Shown here piece by piece: positions 34,732 to 42,821 of a stretch of 64,000 nucleotides of DNA; positions within the stretch are counted from its first letter, which is position 1, and the number at the start of each line of letters is the position of its first letter. Source of the DNA: CAYNGH01 sp964396845. GTDB lineage: Bacteria > Vulcanimicrobiota > JAJTBE01 > CAYNGH01. A model generated the notes under the pieces. That model worked only from the letters and a program-made list of their open reading frames with translations, had not been told where the DNA came from and did no database searches. A program made the position numbers and the translations under genes. The stretch covers positions 29,778 to 93,777 of the forward strand of contig CAYNGH010000001.1 of NCBI GenBank assembly GCA_964396845.1, given 5' to 3'.

Positions 34732-36357
34732 GTGTTTTTGGAAAAATTTCTGGCCCATACTTATCATCACTGGATATATATTCTGGTGATCATCACTTTG
34801 GCATCCATGGCCTGGATTGCAATGTTCCGCCGGGGTGATTTCCGGGACATAAAGAAATCCCACTGGGAATGGCTAATGGTTATAATGATTCTGGGAATCC
34901 TGTTCCGGTGGGGTTTTTCCCCCATGAAGCCCCAGGTGTTTCATGACGAGTTTTATTATCTGTCCGCAGGGGAAAACACTGCGGTCAACAATGTAATCAC
35001 TCCTCTTATTCTCAGGGGTTATCCGCCGGGCGATGGCCGAACATATCACTTCAATCCGCCTTATCCCCATGCCTGGCCCGGGGTTTTATCCATAATTTTT
35101 CGAGTGGTTCGCCGGTGCAGTTTTGCCGTGGCATCCCGGTTCAGCTTTGTTCTGTCTTGTCTTGTTCCTTTGTGGATTTTTTTTGCCGGCTGTTTTCTTA
35201 TGCAGGATCTTGGCCCCAATCCATCGGCCCGGCGTTATTCCGGCCCTAAATGCGGTCTGGCAGGGGCTTTGTGCTGGGCCTGTCTGCCGGTGTTAATCAA
35301 ATTCACCGGGTCTGCCGCCATGGAGCCGGCATCGGCCTTTTTTATTTCCCTGTTTCTGGGGGCATTGTTTCTTTATCACCGGCACCCTTCAAAACCGGCC
35401 TTCCTGCTGATGGCCTCAACAGGGGGGCTGATGATAAACTCCCGGCCAGAAAACCTGTTTTATTTGCTGATTGCCGGGGTCTTTCTTGTCCCGAAGATAA
35501 AAAAAATCCCCAGGGATGTCCTGTGGACCGGGGGTTTTATCTTGGGGCTGTCCCTGGCCGGGGCCTTTCTGATTATGGCCTCGGGACTGCCGGATCCTGA
35601 AAGGGCGCATGTGTTCACAATAATCCCCCGGGAGGCCTTTCCGGGGCCGGTGCAAAATGCCCTTGCAAATTTATGGAATAACCTGCTTTTTCTTCTGGGA
35701 TTCTGGGGGATTCATCCCGTGGTTCTGACCTTGGCCGGGGCTTTTGGATTGTATAGGATGATCCTTGCCGGGGACTGTCCCCCCAGGGGTTATCTGATGG
35801 GGATATGGGGCCTTGTCATTTACCTGATATTGTCGATGTTTCCCTTTGGGGACTTTGCCGGCCAAAATTCTTATGACGCTTCCCGGTTTTCCATTCACCT
35901 GTATTTTCCCCTTATTTTTACTGCTTCGTATGGTTTCCACAGATTTATCAGTCTTTTTGCCGGGACTGCTCTCCGCCGTCTGGCCCTGACCCTGACGGTT
36001 CTGATTATATTGTTTTCCCCTTTTAGGGCGTTGGATTATCTGGGGACAAGGCATCCTCACCAGAATTTTTACCAGGCAACCCGACAGCTTTCAAAAATGC
36101 TTCCGGGGGATGCTCTGGTGATGGCGGAAAGCCCCGAGGCTGCTCTCATGCTTCGTTTTGCCCTGGACAAGCCGGCTTTTCTCATAAAAACCGCCGATGA
36201 TGTGAATTCCCTTGACCCCGGCGAGTGCGGGTTGTTTCTCTTTTCCACAGAATCACCCTCGGAGATGATCCTTGAGAATTTCCGACTGGAGCCTTTTAGT
36301 AGTTTTGGTTCCGGGACAGGCGGATATACGGTTTTTCGCATGGAAAAGCTTGAGTGA
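34732..36357 (+). CDS. Polytopic membrane glycosyltransferase, GT-C type (ArnT/PMT-like)
   Basis: The protein has about 12 membrane helices. The first periplasmic loop has VFHDEFYYLSAGENTAV, the acidic (D/E) pair typical of GT39/ArnT/PMT glycosyltransferases that use lipid-linked sugars, and PYPHAWPG follows. The C-terminal ~80 residues are a soluble domain. The start is uncertain: GTG 34732 is close behind GGGG, and a TTG at 34738 has better spacing from GGCGGGGG. It follows the B12-radical SAM gene by 21 bp, so they are probably cotranscribed. Acceptor and sugar unknown. Confidence 0.8.
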   Translation: MFLEKFLAHTYHHWIYILVIITLASMAWIAMFRRGDFRDIKKSHWEWLMVIMILGILFRWGFSPMKPQVFHDEFYYLSAGENTAVNNVITPLILRGYPPGDGRTYHFNPPYPHAWPGVLSIIFRVVRRCSFAVASRFSFVLSCLVPLWIFFAGCFLMQDLGPNPSARRYSGPKCGLAGALCWACLPVLIKFTGSAAMEPASAFFISLFLGALFLYHRHPSKPAFLLMASTGGLMINSRPENLFYLLIAGVFLVPKIKKIPRDVLWTGGFILGLSLAGAFLIMASGLPDPERAHVFTIIPREAFPGPVQNALANLWNNLLFLLGFWGIHPVVLTLAGAFGLYRMILAGDCPPRGYLMGIWGLVIYLILSMFPFGDFAGQNSYDASRFSIHLYFPLIFTASYGFHRFISLFAGTALRRLALTLTVLIILFSPFRALDYLGTRHPHQNFYQATRQLSKMLPGDALVMAESPEAALMLRFALDKPAFLIKTADDVNSLDPGECGLFLFSTESPSEMILENFRLEPFSSFGSGTGGYTVFRMEKLE

Positions 36358-36442
36358 CGGGAATGGAGTTTAGAAATAAAGGAAGTATGGAAGCCAGGAG
36401 CAATATTATTTCTGTGGGAATACTTTTCGAGGGAGCAGGAAA

Positions 36443-36673
36443 ATGTTGGTTCTTAGCAGGAAGCTGAATGAGTCGATAATGATTGACAACCAGATCCGTA
36501 TTACTGTGGTTGATGTCCGGGGTGACCAGGTGAGTATCGGCATATCTGCTCCCCCGGGGATCAAGATTTACCGCTCGGAGCTTTGGGAAGCCATCCGGCG
36601 GGAGAATATTTCATCGGGTTCTGCCGGGGACGGGGATTTACAGGAGATTTCCAGAAAGTTCAAAAAAAAATAG
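36443..36673 (+). CDS. csrA: Carbon storage regulator / translational repressor
   Basis: The 76-residue protein begins MLVLSRKLNESIMI and contains VVDVRGDQVSIGISAPPGIKIYR, the full CsrA core with the RNA-binding L4 and R44-type residues (VSIGI, YR). The tail is slightly extended and basic. GGGAGCAGG precedes ATG 36443. It is convergent with fliA and lies at the edge of the flagellar island. The fliC leader has two motifs fitting CsrA binding and fliW is 18 kb downstream, so its likely main job is repressing flagellin translation until FliW sequesters it. Confidence 0.95.
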   Translation: MLVLSRKLNESIMIDNQIRITVVDVRGDQVSIGISAPPGIKIYRSELWEAIRRENISSGSAGDGDLQEISRKFKKK

Positions 36674-36721
36674 ACCGCAGGGATTCCTTTGATCTAATGT
36701 CTATTCGTCGATTTATACCTT

Positions 36722-37471
36722 TCAGCTGGCCCGGCCTGCCATGACCTGGTTGCTCCGGGTTATTTTTGCCCTCAGTTTTCGCAGGGCGGTGGTATGGATC
36801 TGGCTGATTCTGGCCTCGGAGATATGCATGATGCACTTGATTTCCTTGAGGGTGAGATCCTCAAGATAATAAAGTGACAGCACCAGTTTTTCCTTGTGAG
36901 TCAACTCCGAGAGGGCTTTTCTGAGCTGTTCCTTTATCTCTATTCGTTCAAACTCGTTGTGTTCCCGGAAGCGGTTGAGGTGGTTCTGTCTTTCCCCCGA
37001 GTAAAAGTAGCGGTTGGAAAAGGTCTGAAGGTCTTCAAAGGACAACATGTGGGATTGCTCCACCGCGTTGATTATCTGGCTCAGCTTGTTTCTGGGAAGC
37101 TCCATATGGGTGGAAATCTCCTCGGGGGAGGGTTCTCTTTTCAATGCCTGTTGCAGTTCTTCTCTGGCCCGATCGATCTTTTTAGACATCTTGCGAATCC
37201 GCCGGGGAACCCAGTCCATGGATCGCAGGGAATCCAGAATCGATCCCTTGATCCTGATGGAAGCATATGTTGAGAACTTCATGCCGTATTTTTCATCAAA
37301 CTTGACCGCAGCATCCATAAGCCCCATGATTCCATCATGAACCAGATCATCGGTGTCGATGTGGCGGGGCAGGAATATAGCCATCTTGCTGGCTATCATT
37401 TTAACCAGGTGAAGGTTCTGGCGGATGAGTTCTTTTTTGTTCTCATCCAGCCTTTCTGTGGTTTTTCTCAT
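36722..37471 (-). CDS. fliA: RNA polymerase sigma factor for flagellar operons (sigma-28)
   Basis: The protein has the FliA/WhiG regions: 1.2-2 with DDLVHDGIMGLMDAAVKFDEKYGMKFSTYASIRIKGSILDSLRSMDWVPRR, region 3, and region 4 with LTHKEKLVLSLYYLEDLTLKEI and ISEARISQIHTTALRKLR. At 249 residues it is normal. ATG 37471 has GGGAG at six bases; a GTG and an ATG upstream in frame are less favoured. It is 72 bp after flhA, with no flhF or flhG between. Three promoters in this window fit its consensus (TAAA-N15-GCCGATAA). FlgM at 51712 is its expected anti-sigma factor. Confidence 0.95.
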   Translation of the reverse strand: MRKTTERLDENKKELIRQNLHLVKMIASKMAIFLPRHIDTDDLVHDGIMGLMDAAVKFDEKYGMKFSTYASIRIKGSILDSLRSMDWVPRRIRKMSKKIDRAREELQQALKREPSPEEISTHMELPRNKLSQIINAVEQSHMLSFEDLQTFSNRYFYSGERQNHLNRFREHNEFERIEIKEQLRKALSELTHKEKLVLSLYYLEDLTLKEIKCIMHISEARISQIHTTALRKLRAKITRSNQVMAGRAS

Positions 37472-37543
37472 AACTGCTCCCATTCTTATCACCCATTACT
37501 GTATTTACAAACATTCATGAAAACACTTAAAAAAATTGAAGAA

Positions 37544-39685
37544 CTATACCTTTGTATTAGACATTCCTCCAGGGACTGTTCTTTCGGCGGTATCAGACAG
37601 CTTCATGATGTCAATGGTTTCAATGGAGGCTTCCCGGAGGATTTCATTGTATGAAAGAACCACAAGTTCCGGGGCTACTTTCTCCGAGAGCTTCTTGACA
37701 TATATCCGAATAGTCTGGGAGCACAGGATGATGGGTTGGTGTCCCAGGAGGGTGACCTTTCGGATGGAATCCAGCAGGGCTTCATAGAACCGTTTCAGGT
37801 TGTAGGGATCGATGGCTGCCAGGGGCTGATTTCTATCCTGGGCCACGGCTTCCCGGATCAGGTTCTCGATTTCCATCCCCAGGGTTATTACAGGAATGGT
37901 GCCGTCTTCCAGCTGGTATTTTCGACAGATGGTCCGGGCCAGGGCAACTCGAACCTGTTCGGTGAGATAATAAATGTCTTTGGTGCGGGTAGCAAAATCT
38001 GCCAGCACTTCCAGGATCTGGCGCATGTTTTTCACTGGGATTCCCTCGGACAGGAGGTTCTGGAGTATCTTCTGGATATCCCCCACCGACAGCAATGACG
38101 GAGTAAGCTCCTTGATGAGGGTGGGATATTTTTCTCCCACTCTGGAAACAAGATCCTGGGTTTCCTGCCGTCCCAACAGCAGGGGGGCCCGAGATTTGAT
38201 GATCTCCGAAAGATGAGTGGCAACAATCGAGGATCCGTCAATAACAGTATAGCCCAGGATTTCCGCCTCGTCCCGATCCTCTTCCCGGATCCACAGGGCT
38301 GGAAGTCCGAACACCGGTTCCCGGGTGTCGATGCCTTCCAGATCCTCATCAAGGAGATCCTCGGAGGCTTCTCCTCCCATGGCCAAAAGACGCCCGCTCA
38401 TCATTTCATACTGGGCCATGGTTTCGCCGAATATTTTAATCCGGTACTGCCGGGGATTAAGCTGTATATTGTCCCTGATCCGCACCGGGGGCACTACTAT
38501 GCCAAGTTCCTGGGCACAGGTCTTGCGCACCATCAGAACCCGATTCAACAGATCCCCTCCCTGTTTTTCATCCACCAGGGATACAAGACTATAGCCGATT
38601 TCCACTTCCAGGGGCTCCAGGTCCAGCACGGGTATGGCAATTTCCGGCTCCCTTCCCGTCTGCCGGGCTTTTTCTTCCTGCACCTGGGCTTGCTGTTGCC
38701 GGGCTTCTTCTACTTTTTCCTTTTCTGCTTCCGCGGATATTTTTCGAGAAAGAACAAAAACCCCGATGGAGAGGACTATGAAAGGCATCCTGGGGAGTCC
38801 CGGCACCAGGGCAAAGGCTGCCAGAAGACCTGCCAGGATCTGCAGTATCCGGGGTTGCTGAAGGATCTGCTCAGTGACATCAACCCCCAGGTTTGATTCT
38901 GAAGCAGCCCTGGTGACTATGATTCCCATGCCTGTGGAAATCAAAAGTGCCGGGATCTGGGTGATAAGCCCCTCGCCCACCGTCAGCAGAGTGAACCGTT
39001 TCATGGCTTCCACAATGGTCATCCCCTGCTGGGTGCTTCCCACCACTATGCCCCCCAGAATATTAATGATGATGATGACCACCGAGGCGATGGCATCCCC
39101 CTTGATGAATTTTCCCGCTCCGTCCATGGCTCCATAGAAATCCGCTTCCCGTTCAATCTTGTGCCGTCGTGCTCTGGCGTCTTCCTGAGAGATCATTCCC
39201 GATGACAGGTCAGCGTCGATGGACATCTGTTTGCCGGGCATAGCGTCCAGAGTGAACCGGGCTGCCACTTCTGCAACCCGCTGGGCACCGCTGGTGATAA
39301 CCACAAATTGAACAACCACCAGTATCAGAAATATCACCAGACCAACGACATAATTTCCCCCCACCACGAAATCGCCGAATGCGCCGATGAGCTGGCCGGC
39401 AAAACCTGTCAGGAGAATCAGCCGGGTACCGCCGATATTGAGAGATAACCGCAGGAGAGTGACCACCAGCAGAAGCGACGGGAAGACAGAGAAGTTCAGA
39501 GGCTCCAGGGTGTACATGGCCACCAGCATGATCATGAGGCTCAAGGTGATGTTGAAGGCATGGAGGAAATCCAGCAGGAAGGGAGGCAGAGGCAAAACCA
39601 TAAACACAATCATGGCCACCATCCCCAGCACCAGCAGGATGTCGGCATTTTTGAACATTTCCTTTTTTGATTTGGACATGCTCAT
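37544..39685 (-). CDS. flhA: Flagellar type III export gate protein FlhA
   Basis: The 713-residue protein has the N-terminal eight-helix domain (LVLGMVAMIVFMVLPLPPFLLD, NITLSLMIMLVAM, LLLVVTLLRLSLNIGGTRLIL), the FHIPEP-type loop with DAMPGKQMSIDADLSSGMI and ARARRHKIEREADFYGAMDGAGKFIKGDA, and the cytosolic ring-forming domain with EIGYSLVSLVD and IIKSRAPLLLGRQETQDLV. It uses proton motive force to export rod, hook and filament subunits. GAAGGAG precedes an ATG that overlaps the flhB stop (ATGA), so flhB and flhA are translationally coupled. Confidence 0.97.
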   Translation of the reverse strand: MSMSKSKKEMFKNADILLVLGMVAMIVFMVLPLPPFLLDFLHAFNITLSLMIMLVAMYTLEPLNFSVFPSLLLVVTLLRLSLNIGGTRLILLTGFAGQLIGAFGDFVVGGNYVVGLVIFLILVVVQFVVITSGAQRVAEVAARFTLDAMPGKQMSIDADLSSGMISQEDARARRHKIEREADFYGAMDGAGKFIKGDAIASVVIIIINILGGIVVGSTQQGMTIVEAMKRFTLLTVGEGLITQIPALLISTGMGIIVTRAASESNLGVDVTEQILQQPRILQILAGLLAAFALVPGLPRMPFIVLSIGVFVLSRKISAEAEKEKVEEARQQQAQVQEEKARQTGREPEIAIPVLDLEPLEVEIGYSLVSLVDEKQGGDLLNRVLMVRKTCAQELGIVVPPVRIRDNIQLNPRQYRIKIFGETMAQYEMMSGRLLAMGGEASEDLLDEDLEGIDTREPVFGLPALWIREEDRDEAEILGYTVIDGSSIVATHLSEIIKSRAPLLLGRQETQDLVSRVGEKYPTLIKELTPSLLSVGDIQKILQNLLSEGIPVKNMRQILEVLADFATRTKDIYYLTEQVRVALARTICRKYQLEDGTIPVITLGMEIENLIREAVAQDRNQPLAAIDPYNLKRFYEALLDSIRKVTLLGHQPIILCSQTIRIYVKKLSEKVAPELVVLSYNEILREASIETIDIMKLSDTAERTVPGGMSNTKV

Positions 39686-40002
39686 TGACCTTCTCCTTCC
39701 ACATCAAGACCCATCTCAAGTCGTTCCACAAAGGCGATAACTTCTGCCACTGCCTGGTACATGTCGGGAGGAATCTCCTCTCCTAACTTCACTCCGTGGT
39801 AAAGGGCCCGGGCCAGGGGCTTGTTTTCAAAGAGTTGCACTTCATGTTCCTGGGCAATTTTTTTGATCTGCATGGCCAGATGATCCTGTCCCCTGGCCAC
39901 CACCACCGGGGCGTTGTCTTTCACCTCGTCGAACCGCAGGGCTACGGCAAAGTGGGTGGGGTTGGTCACCACCACCTTTGAGGTTTTCACATCATTGAGC
40001 AT
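39682..40002 (-). CDS. flhB: FlhB C-terminal domain, separated from the rest by an in-frame TAA
   Basis: This is the continuation of flhB in the same frame, containing the autocleavage and export-switch region: VVVTNPTHFAVALRFDEVKDNAPVVVARG. It starts at ATG 40002, which has a weak GGGCGAGG site; the frame is open back to the TAA at 40078. The NPTH motif is intact, so the C-terminal polypeptide, if made, would be competent for cleavage and docking. A GAA-to-TAA single-base change would account for the stop. It may be translated by reinitiation, be a real split gene, or reflect a sequencing error. Confidence 0.75.
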   Translation of the reverse strand: MLNDVKTSKVVVTNPTHFAVALRFDEVKDNAPVVVARGQDHLAMQIKKIAQEHEVQLFENKPLARALYHGVKLGEEIPPDMYQAVAEVIAFVERLEMGLDVEGEGQ

Positions 40003-40077
40003 CCTCGCCCGGGCCAGTTGTTTCTGTTTGCTTCGAATCCTGCTCTTGACAAAGGGATCTCCTTCGATGGATTTGTG

Positions 40078-40755
40078 TTATTCTTTTACTTCCTGGTGGG
40101 TCATCATCATTTGCTTCCGGAACATAAAATACTGCAGGAAATAATCCAGAATCCCCGTGACAAAAATTAAGATCATCATATGGTAAAACAGGCTCATGGC
40201 TGTTCTGCCATAAAGACTGGTGATGTCATGGGCTTTCATTCGGGGGACTCCCTGGATAGCCGGCAGATTCTTTGAGAGGAAGTTTTGAAATACAATAATA
40301 ATCAGCAAGGTTCTGAGAATCACCTTGAATGTTTCCAGAAGGCTTTTCTGGGAGAAGAGTTTTTTTGCTCCCTCCACAGGGTTAATTTTTTCCAGTTTTG
40401 GTTTTATCGCTTCCCCTGAAGCCAGAAGACCTGTCTGGAAGACATGGCCGGCGACTCCCACCACAGAAACCACTCCGAATACCTGTATCAGGATTATCAT
40501 GGGCTTCTGCCAAGCGTTGAGAATATCTCCCATGTAGTTTGCCACGGTTATGTCCCTGGCCCCCAGTCCCATGAGCCGGCCTTTGAGCCATTCCAGCATG
40601 GTTGTCATCATCCCTGATCCGGCAATGGAAAAGAGTATGAAAACCCCGACAAAAACCACGGCCCCTGCCAGGTCGTTGGACTTGGCCACCTGTCCTTTTT
40701 TTCTGGCTTCCATCAATCGATGGGGAGTCGGTTGTTCGGTTTTCTCGTCGGCCAA
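40078..40755 (-). CDS. flhB: FlhB transmembrane domain, ended by an in-frame TAA
   Basis: The first ~225 codons encode the four-helix membrane domain of FlhB: EKTEQPTPHRLMEARKKGQVAKSNDL at the N-terminus, then helices near 30-50, 90-110, 140-160 and 185-205. It stops at TAA (40078-40080) in the linker HQEVKE, exactly where other FlhB proteins read EVKEE-K..EGDP; the codons after the stop read HKSIEGDPFVKSRIR, so the frame is intact. TTG 40755 is favoured by GGCGGTGA; a TTG six codons earlier is possible. FlhB controls the switch from hook to filament export. A product lacking the cytosolic domain would not work alone. Confidence 0.85.
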   Translation of the reverse strand: MADEKTEQPTPHRLMEARKKGQVAKSNDLAGAVVFVGVFILFSIAGSGMMTTMLEWLKGRLMGLGARDITVANYMGDILNAWQKPMIILIQVFGVVSVVGVAGHVFQTGLLASGEAIKPKLEKINPVEGAKKLFSQKSLLETFKVILRTLLIIIVFQNFLSKNLPAIQGVPRMKAHDITSLYGRTAMSLFYHMMILIFVTGILDYFLQYFMFRKQMMMTHQEVKE

Positions 40756-40794
40756 GGAATCACCGCCTTTCAAGGCCCTGCCGGAGAGATGGGA

Positions 40795-41568
40795 TTAGAT
40801 GTAGAAGGCCCGGATGATTTGCTGTTGCAACTGGCTAAAATACCTGGAAAAGCCCATCATGATATTTCCAAAGGTTGCCATCAGGATAAACAGGCCCAGG
40901 AATATCTTGAAGGGAAAGCTGATGAGGAGTATGTTCAGCTTGGGGGCAGTCCGAGCGATGAACCCCGCGGTCACATCCACCAGTATGACACCGATTAGCA
41001 CCGGGGCTGCGGTGACAAAGGCAACTCTGATGATGTCAGAAAAACTGCGAATCATCAGGGTGACATATCCCGGCCCTACCCGGAAGCTGTCCAGAGGCAG
41101 TGCCCGGAAACTGTTGATAAGACCCAGCACAAGCCAGTGATGGCCGTCAAGGCCCAGGAAGATCATAGTGGCAATCATGTAAAACCATCGGGCATTGACA
41201 GTGGACATGACCCCGGAATGAGGATCCACCAGGCTGGACATGGAAAACCCGATTTGCAAGTCTATCAGAGATCCACCGGACTGGATGGCTTCAAAGACTA
41301 TGCTCACCGCCATTCCCAGAAGCAGGCCGATGACCGCCTGTCCTGCTACAAGGATGATAAAATCCCCCATGGTTGCGGGGATGGCAGATATCTTGTCCAG
41401 AGGAGGAAACAACAGCAGGGTTAAAACCAGAACTATGAGAGCCTTGAACATGGCAGGAAGTGTTCTGGCGCCGATTATCGGCGAGGCCACAAAAAAACCC
41501 GATATCCTGGAGAACACCAGGATAAACGAAACGATTGTAGCCGGTCTGAACAGCTGGCTCAAGTACAA
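40795..41568 (-). CDS. fliR: Flagellar export gate protein FliR
   Basis: The 257-residue protein has six membrane helices and FliR signatures: FSRISGFFVASPIIGARTLP, VGQAVIGLLLGMAVSIVFEAIQSGGSLIDLQIGFSM and LDGHHWLVLGLINSFRALPL. It forms the export gate with FliP and FliQ. A TTG start at 41568 directly abuts the fliQ stop, with GAGGTGA overlapping, so the pair is coupled. The next gene is flhB. fliP is not upstream, so at least one gate component is encoded outside this window. Confidence 0.95.
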   Translation of the reverse strand: MYLSQLFRPATIVSFILVFSRISGFFVASPIIGARTLPAMFKALIVLVLTLLLFPPLDKISAIPATMGDFIILVAGQAVIGLLLGMAVSIVFEAIQSGGSLIDLQIGFSMSSLVDPHSGVMSTVNARWFYMIATMIFLGLDGHHWLVLGLINSFRALPLDSFRVGPGYVTLMIRSFSDIIRVAFVTAAPVLIGVILVDVTAGFIARTAPKLNILLISFPFKIFLGLFILMATFGNIMMGFSRYFSQLQQQIIRAFYI

Positions 41569-41838
41569 TCACCTCAGGTAGCGGGTGAGATCCCCCAGAT
41601 GATGGGTGGCAAAGTCCAGGACCTTGCGAAGCATCCAGGGAGAGAAAAACATCAGGGCTGCCCCCGATGCAATGATTTTCATGACAAAACTGACGGACTG
41701 CTCCTGGATCTGGGTGATGGCCTGAACAATGCTGATAAAAAGGCCCACCACCATACCCACCACCACCACAGGGCCTGCCAGATACAGGGCCAGAGTAAGC
41801 ATTTCAGACCCGATTTGGGTCGCCTGTCCAGTGGTCAT
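41569..41838 (-). CDS. fliQ: Flagellar export gate protein FliQ
   Basis: The 89-residue product has two membrane helices (ALYLAGPVVVVGMVVGLFISIVQAITQIQEQSVSFVMKI and ALMFFSPWMLRKVLDF) separated by the conserved QIQEQ turn, as in all FliQ proteins. GGAGGGATTTGAA precedes ATG 41838. It is the first gene of the fliQ-fliR-flhB-flhA-fliA run and lies just after the fliT terminator, so a promoter should exist between 41840 and 41990, but I see none I would commit to. Confidence 0.95.
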   Translation of the reverse strand: MTTGQATQIGSEMLTLALYLAGPVVVVGMVVGLFISIVQAITQIQEQSVSFVMKIIASGAALMFFSPWMLRKVLDFATHHLGDLTRYLR

Positions 41839-41886
41839 TTCAAATCCCTCCAGAGTCGGTATTTACAAGGGCACAATTTTTTCCTT

Positions 41887-41916
41887 GAAAAAAAAAGGCC
41901 CCCCAAAGGGGAGCCC
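41887..41916 (-). terminator. Terminator after fliT
   Basis: On the minus strand GGCTCCCC pairs with GGGGGGCC (one T-G pair) across TTT, followed by eight T. It ends the fliC-fliD-fliS-fliT transcript ahead of fliQ. Confidence 0.85.
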
Positions 41917-41990
41917 TGCAAGAAGTAATATGTGCCTTTCACCGTCTTTCGCCGATGAAATCTTAAGTCACATCGGTTGTCACCTGTATG

Positions 41991-42377
41991 TTACTTTCTT
42001 ACATCAATGAATCTGGATGCAGATAAGGTGTTGTTGTTATAAGAGTTTTTTTCTCCCTTCCCTGCTCTGCGGGCCTGTGCCATATCTCTGAAGGCCTGTT
42101 CCTTCTGAGTGTGAATGGTTTGCCGGACTGTTTCTTCCATCTTTCGGATTTTTACCAGCTGGCTGTCAAATTCTTTTCTTTCCCGGCTTCCTTCTGGGGG
42201 CAGTCTGTGCCGGGGCAGTTCCTTCAATAGAGCTTCCCGCCGGGCAAGAAGTTCGCTGATGGCTCCGGTGGCGCCGTTTTTGAGGCATTCAAGTATCCCT
42301 TCGGTCATGCCGGCATATTCCCGGCACCATGCAAGGCATGTGTTATCCTGCATTTTAGTTGAGGTATCGCTGTTCAA
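41991..42377 (-). CDS. fliT: FliT-like flagellar export chaperone
   Basis: The 128-residue, helical protein follows fliD-fliS, the usual position of fliT. A central LLARREALLKELP helix and the C-terminal NSYNNNTLSASRFIDVRK tail match the FlgN/FliT class of export chaperones, whose C-terminal tails end in a basic FIDxRK motif. GGGAGAATAACA precedes a TTG at 42377. FliT binds FliD and, in enterobacteria, FlhDC; the regulatory half of this role is not expected here. The FlgN-like gene at 52024 is separate, so I prefer FliT. Sequence identity to known FliT is low. Confidence 0.7.
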   Translation of the reverse strand: MNSDTSTKMQDNTCLAWCREYAGMTEGILECLKNGATGAISELLARREALLKELPRHRLPPEGSRERKEFDSQLVKIRKMEETVRQTIHTQKEQAFRDMAQARRAGKGEKNSYNNNTLSASRFIDVRK

Positions 42378-42391
42378 TGTTATTCTCCCGG

Positions 42392-42805
42392 TTATCCGGT
42401 CATCTGCAGAGTTGAACTGTCCTGGCTGGAGAAGGCTTCTTCCCAGGAGGACTTGAGCTGGGACAGGATATTAATGGCCTCGTCGATTCCTTCGATATTG
42501 TCTTCGTTTATGGACTGGCGCAGTTGTTCCATGGCATATACATACAGTTTTTTCAATGCCCCGGCAATTTCAGGGCTTTCATCGTGGTTGAGGGTTGCAA
42601 TAAGCTCCACCAGCGCGGCGATGGCCTTGAGAATATAAACATTGGCCTTGTGACGTAGATCTTTTTTTGCCAGAAGCCGGGCTTTTTTAAGGAACTTTAT
42701 GGCTCCGCCATAAACCATCAGCAACAGCTTCTCCGGTGAGGAGGTGTTGACCTGAACTTTCTTATAGCCGTTGAGGCTTCGCATCTTGGAAGACAATTCC
42801 CTCAT
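42392..42805 (-). CDS. fliS: Flagellin chaperone FliS
   Basis: The core GYKKVQVNTSSPEKLLLMVYGGAIKFLKKA is the FliS signature, followed by helices containing VYILKAIAALVELIATLNHDESPEIAGALKKLYVYAMEQL and the ANILSQLKSSWEEA end. It binds flagellin and prevents polymerisation in the cytosol. The start is uncertain: ATG 42805 (17 bp after the fliD stop) has AAAGG too close, and a second ATG seven codons later has no better site; the frame is open further into fliD. Length is ~137. Confidence 0.93.
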   Translation of the reverse strand: MRELSSKMRSLNGYKKVQVNTSSPEKLLLMVYGGAIKFLKKARLLAKKDLRHKANVYILKAIAALVELIATLNHDESPEIAGALKKLYVYAMEQLRQSINEDNIEGIDEAINILSQLKSSWEEAFSSQDSSTLQMTG

Positions 42806-42821
42806 CCTTTCGATGTCAGTT

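Noticed and set aside
40078..40080. Selenocysteine or other recoding at the flhB stop
   Set aside because: The codon is TAA, not TGA, and no SECIS-like hairpin follows.
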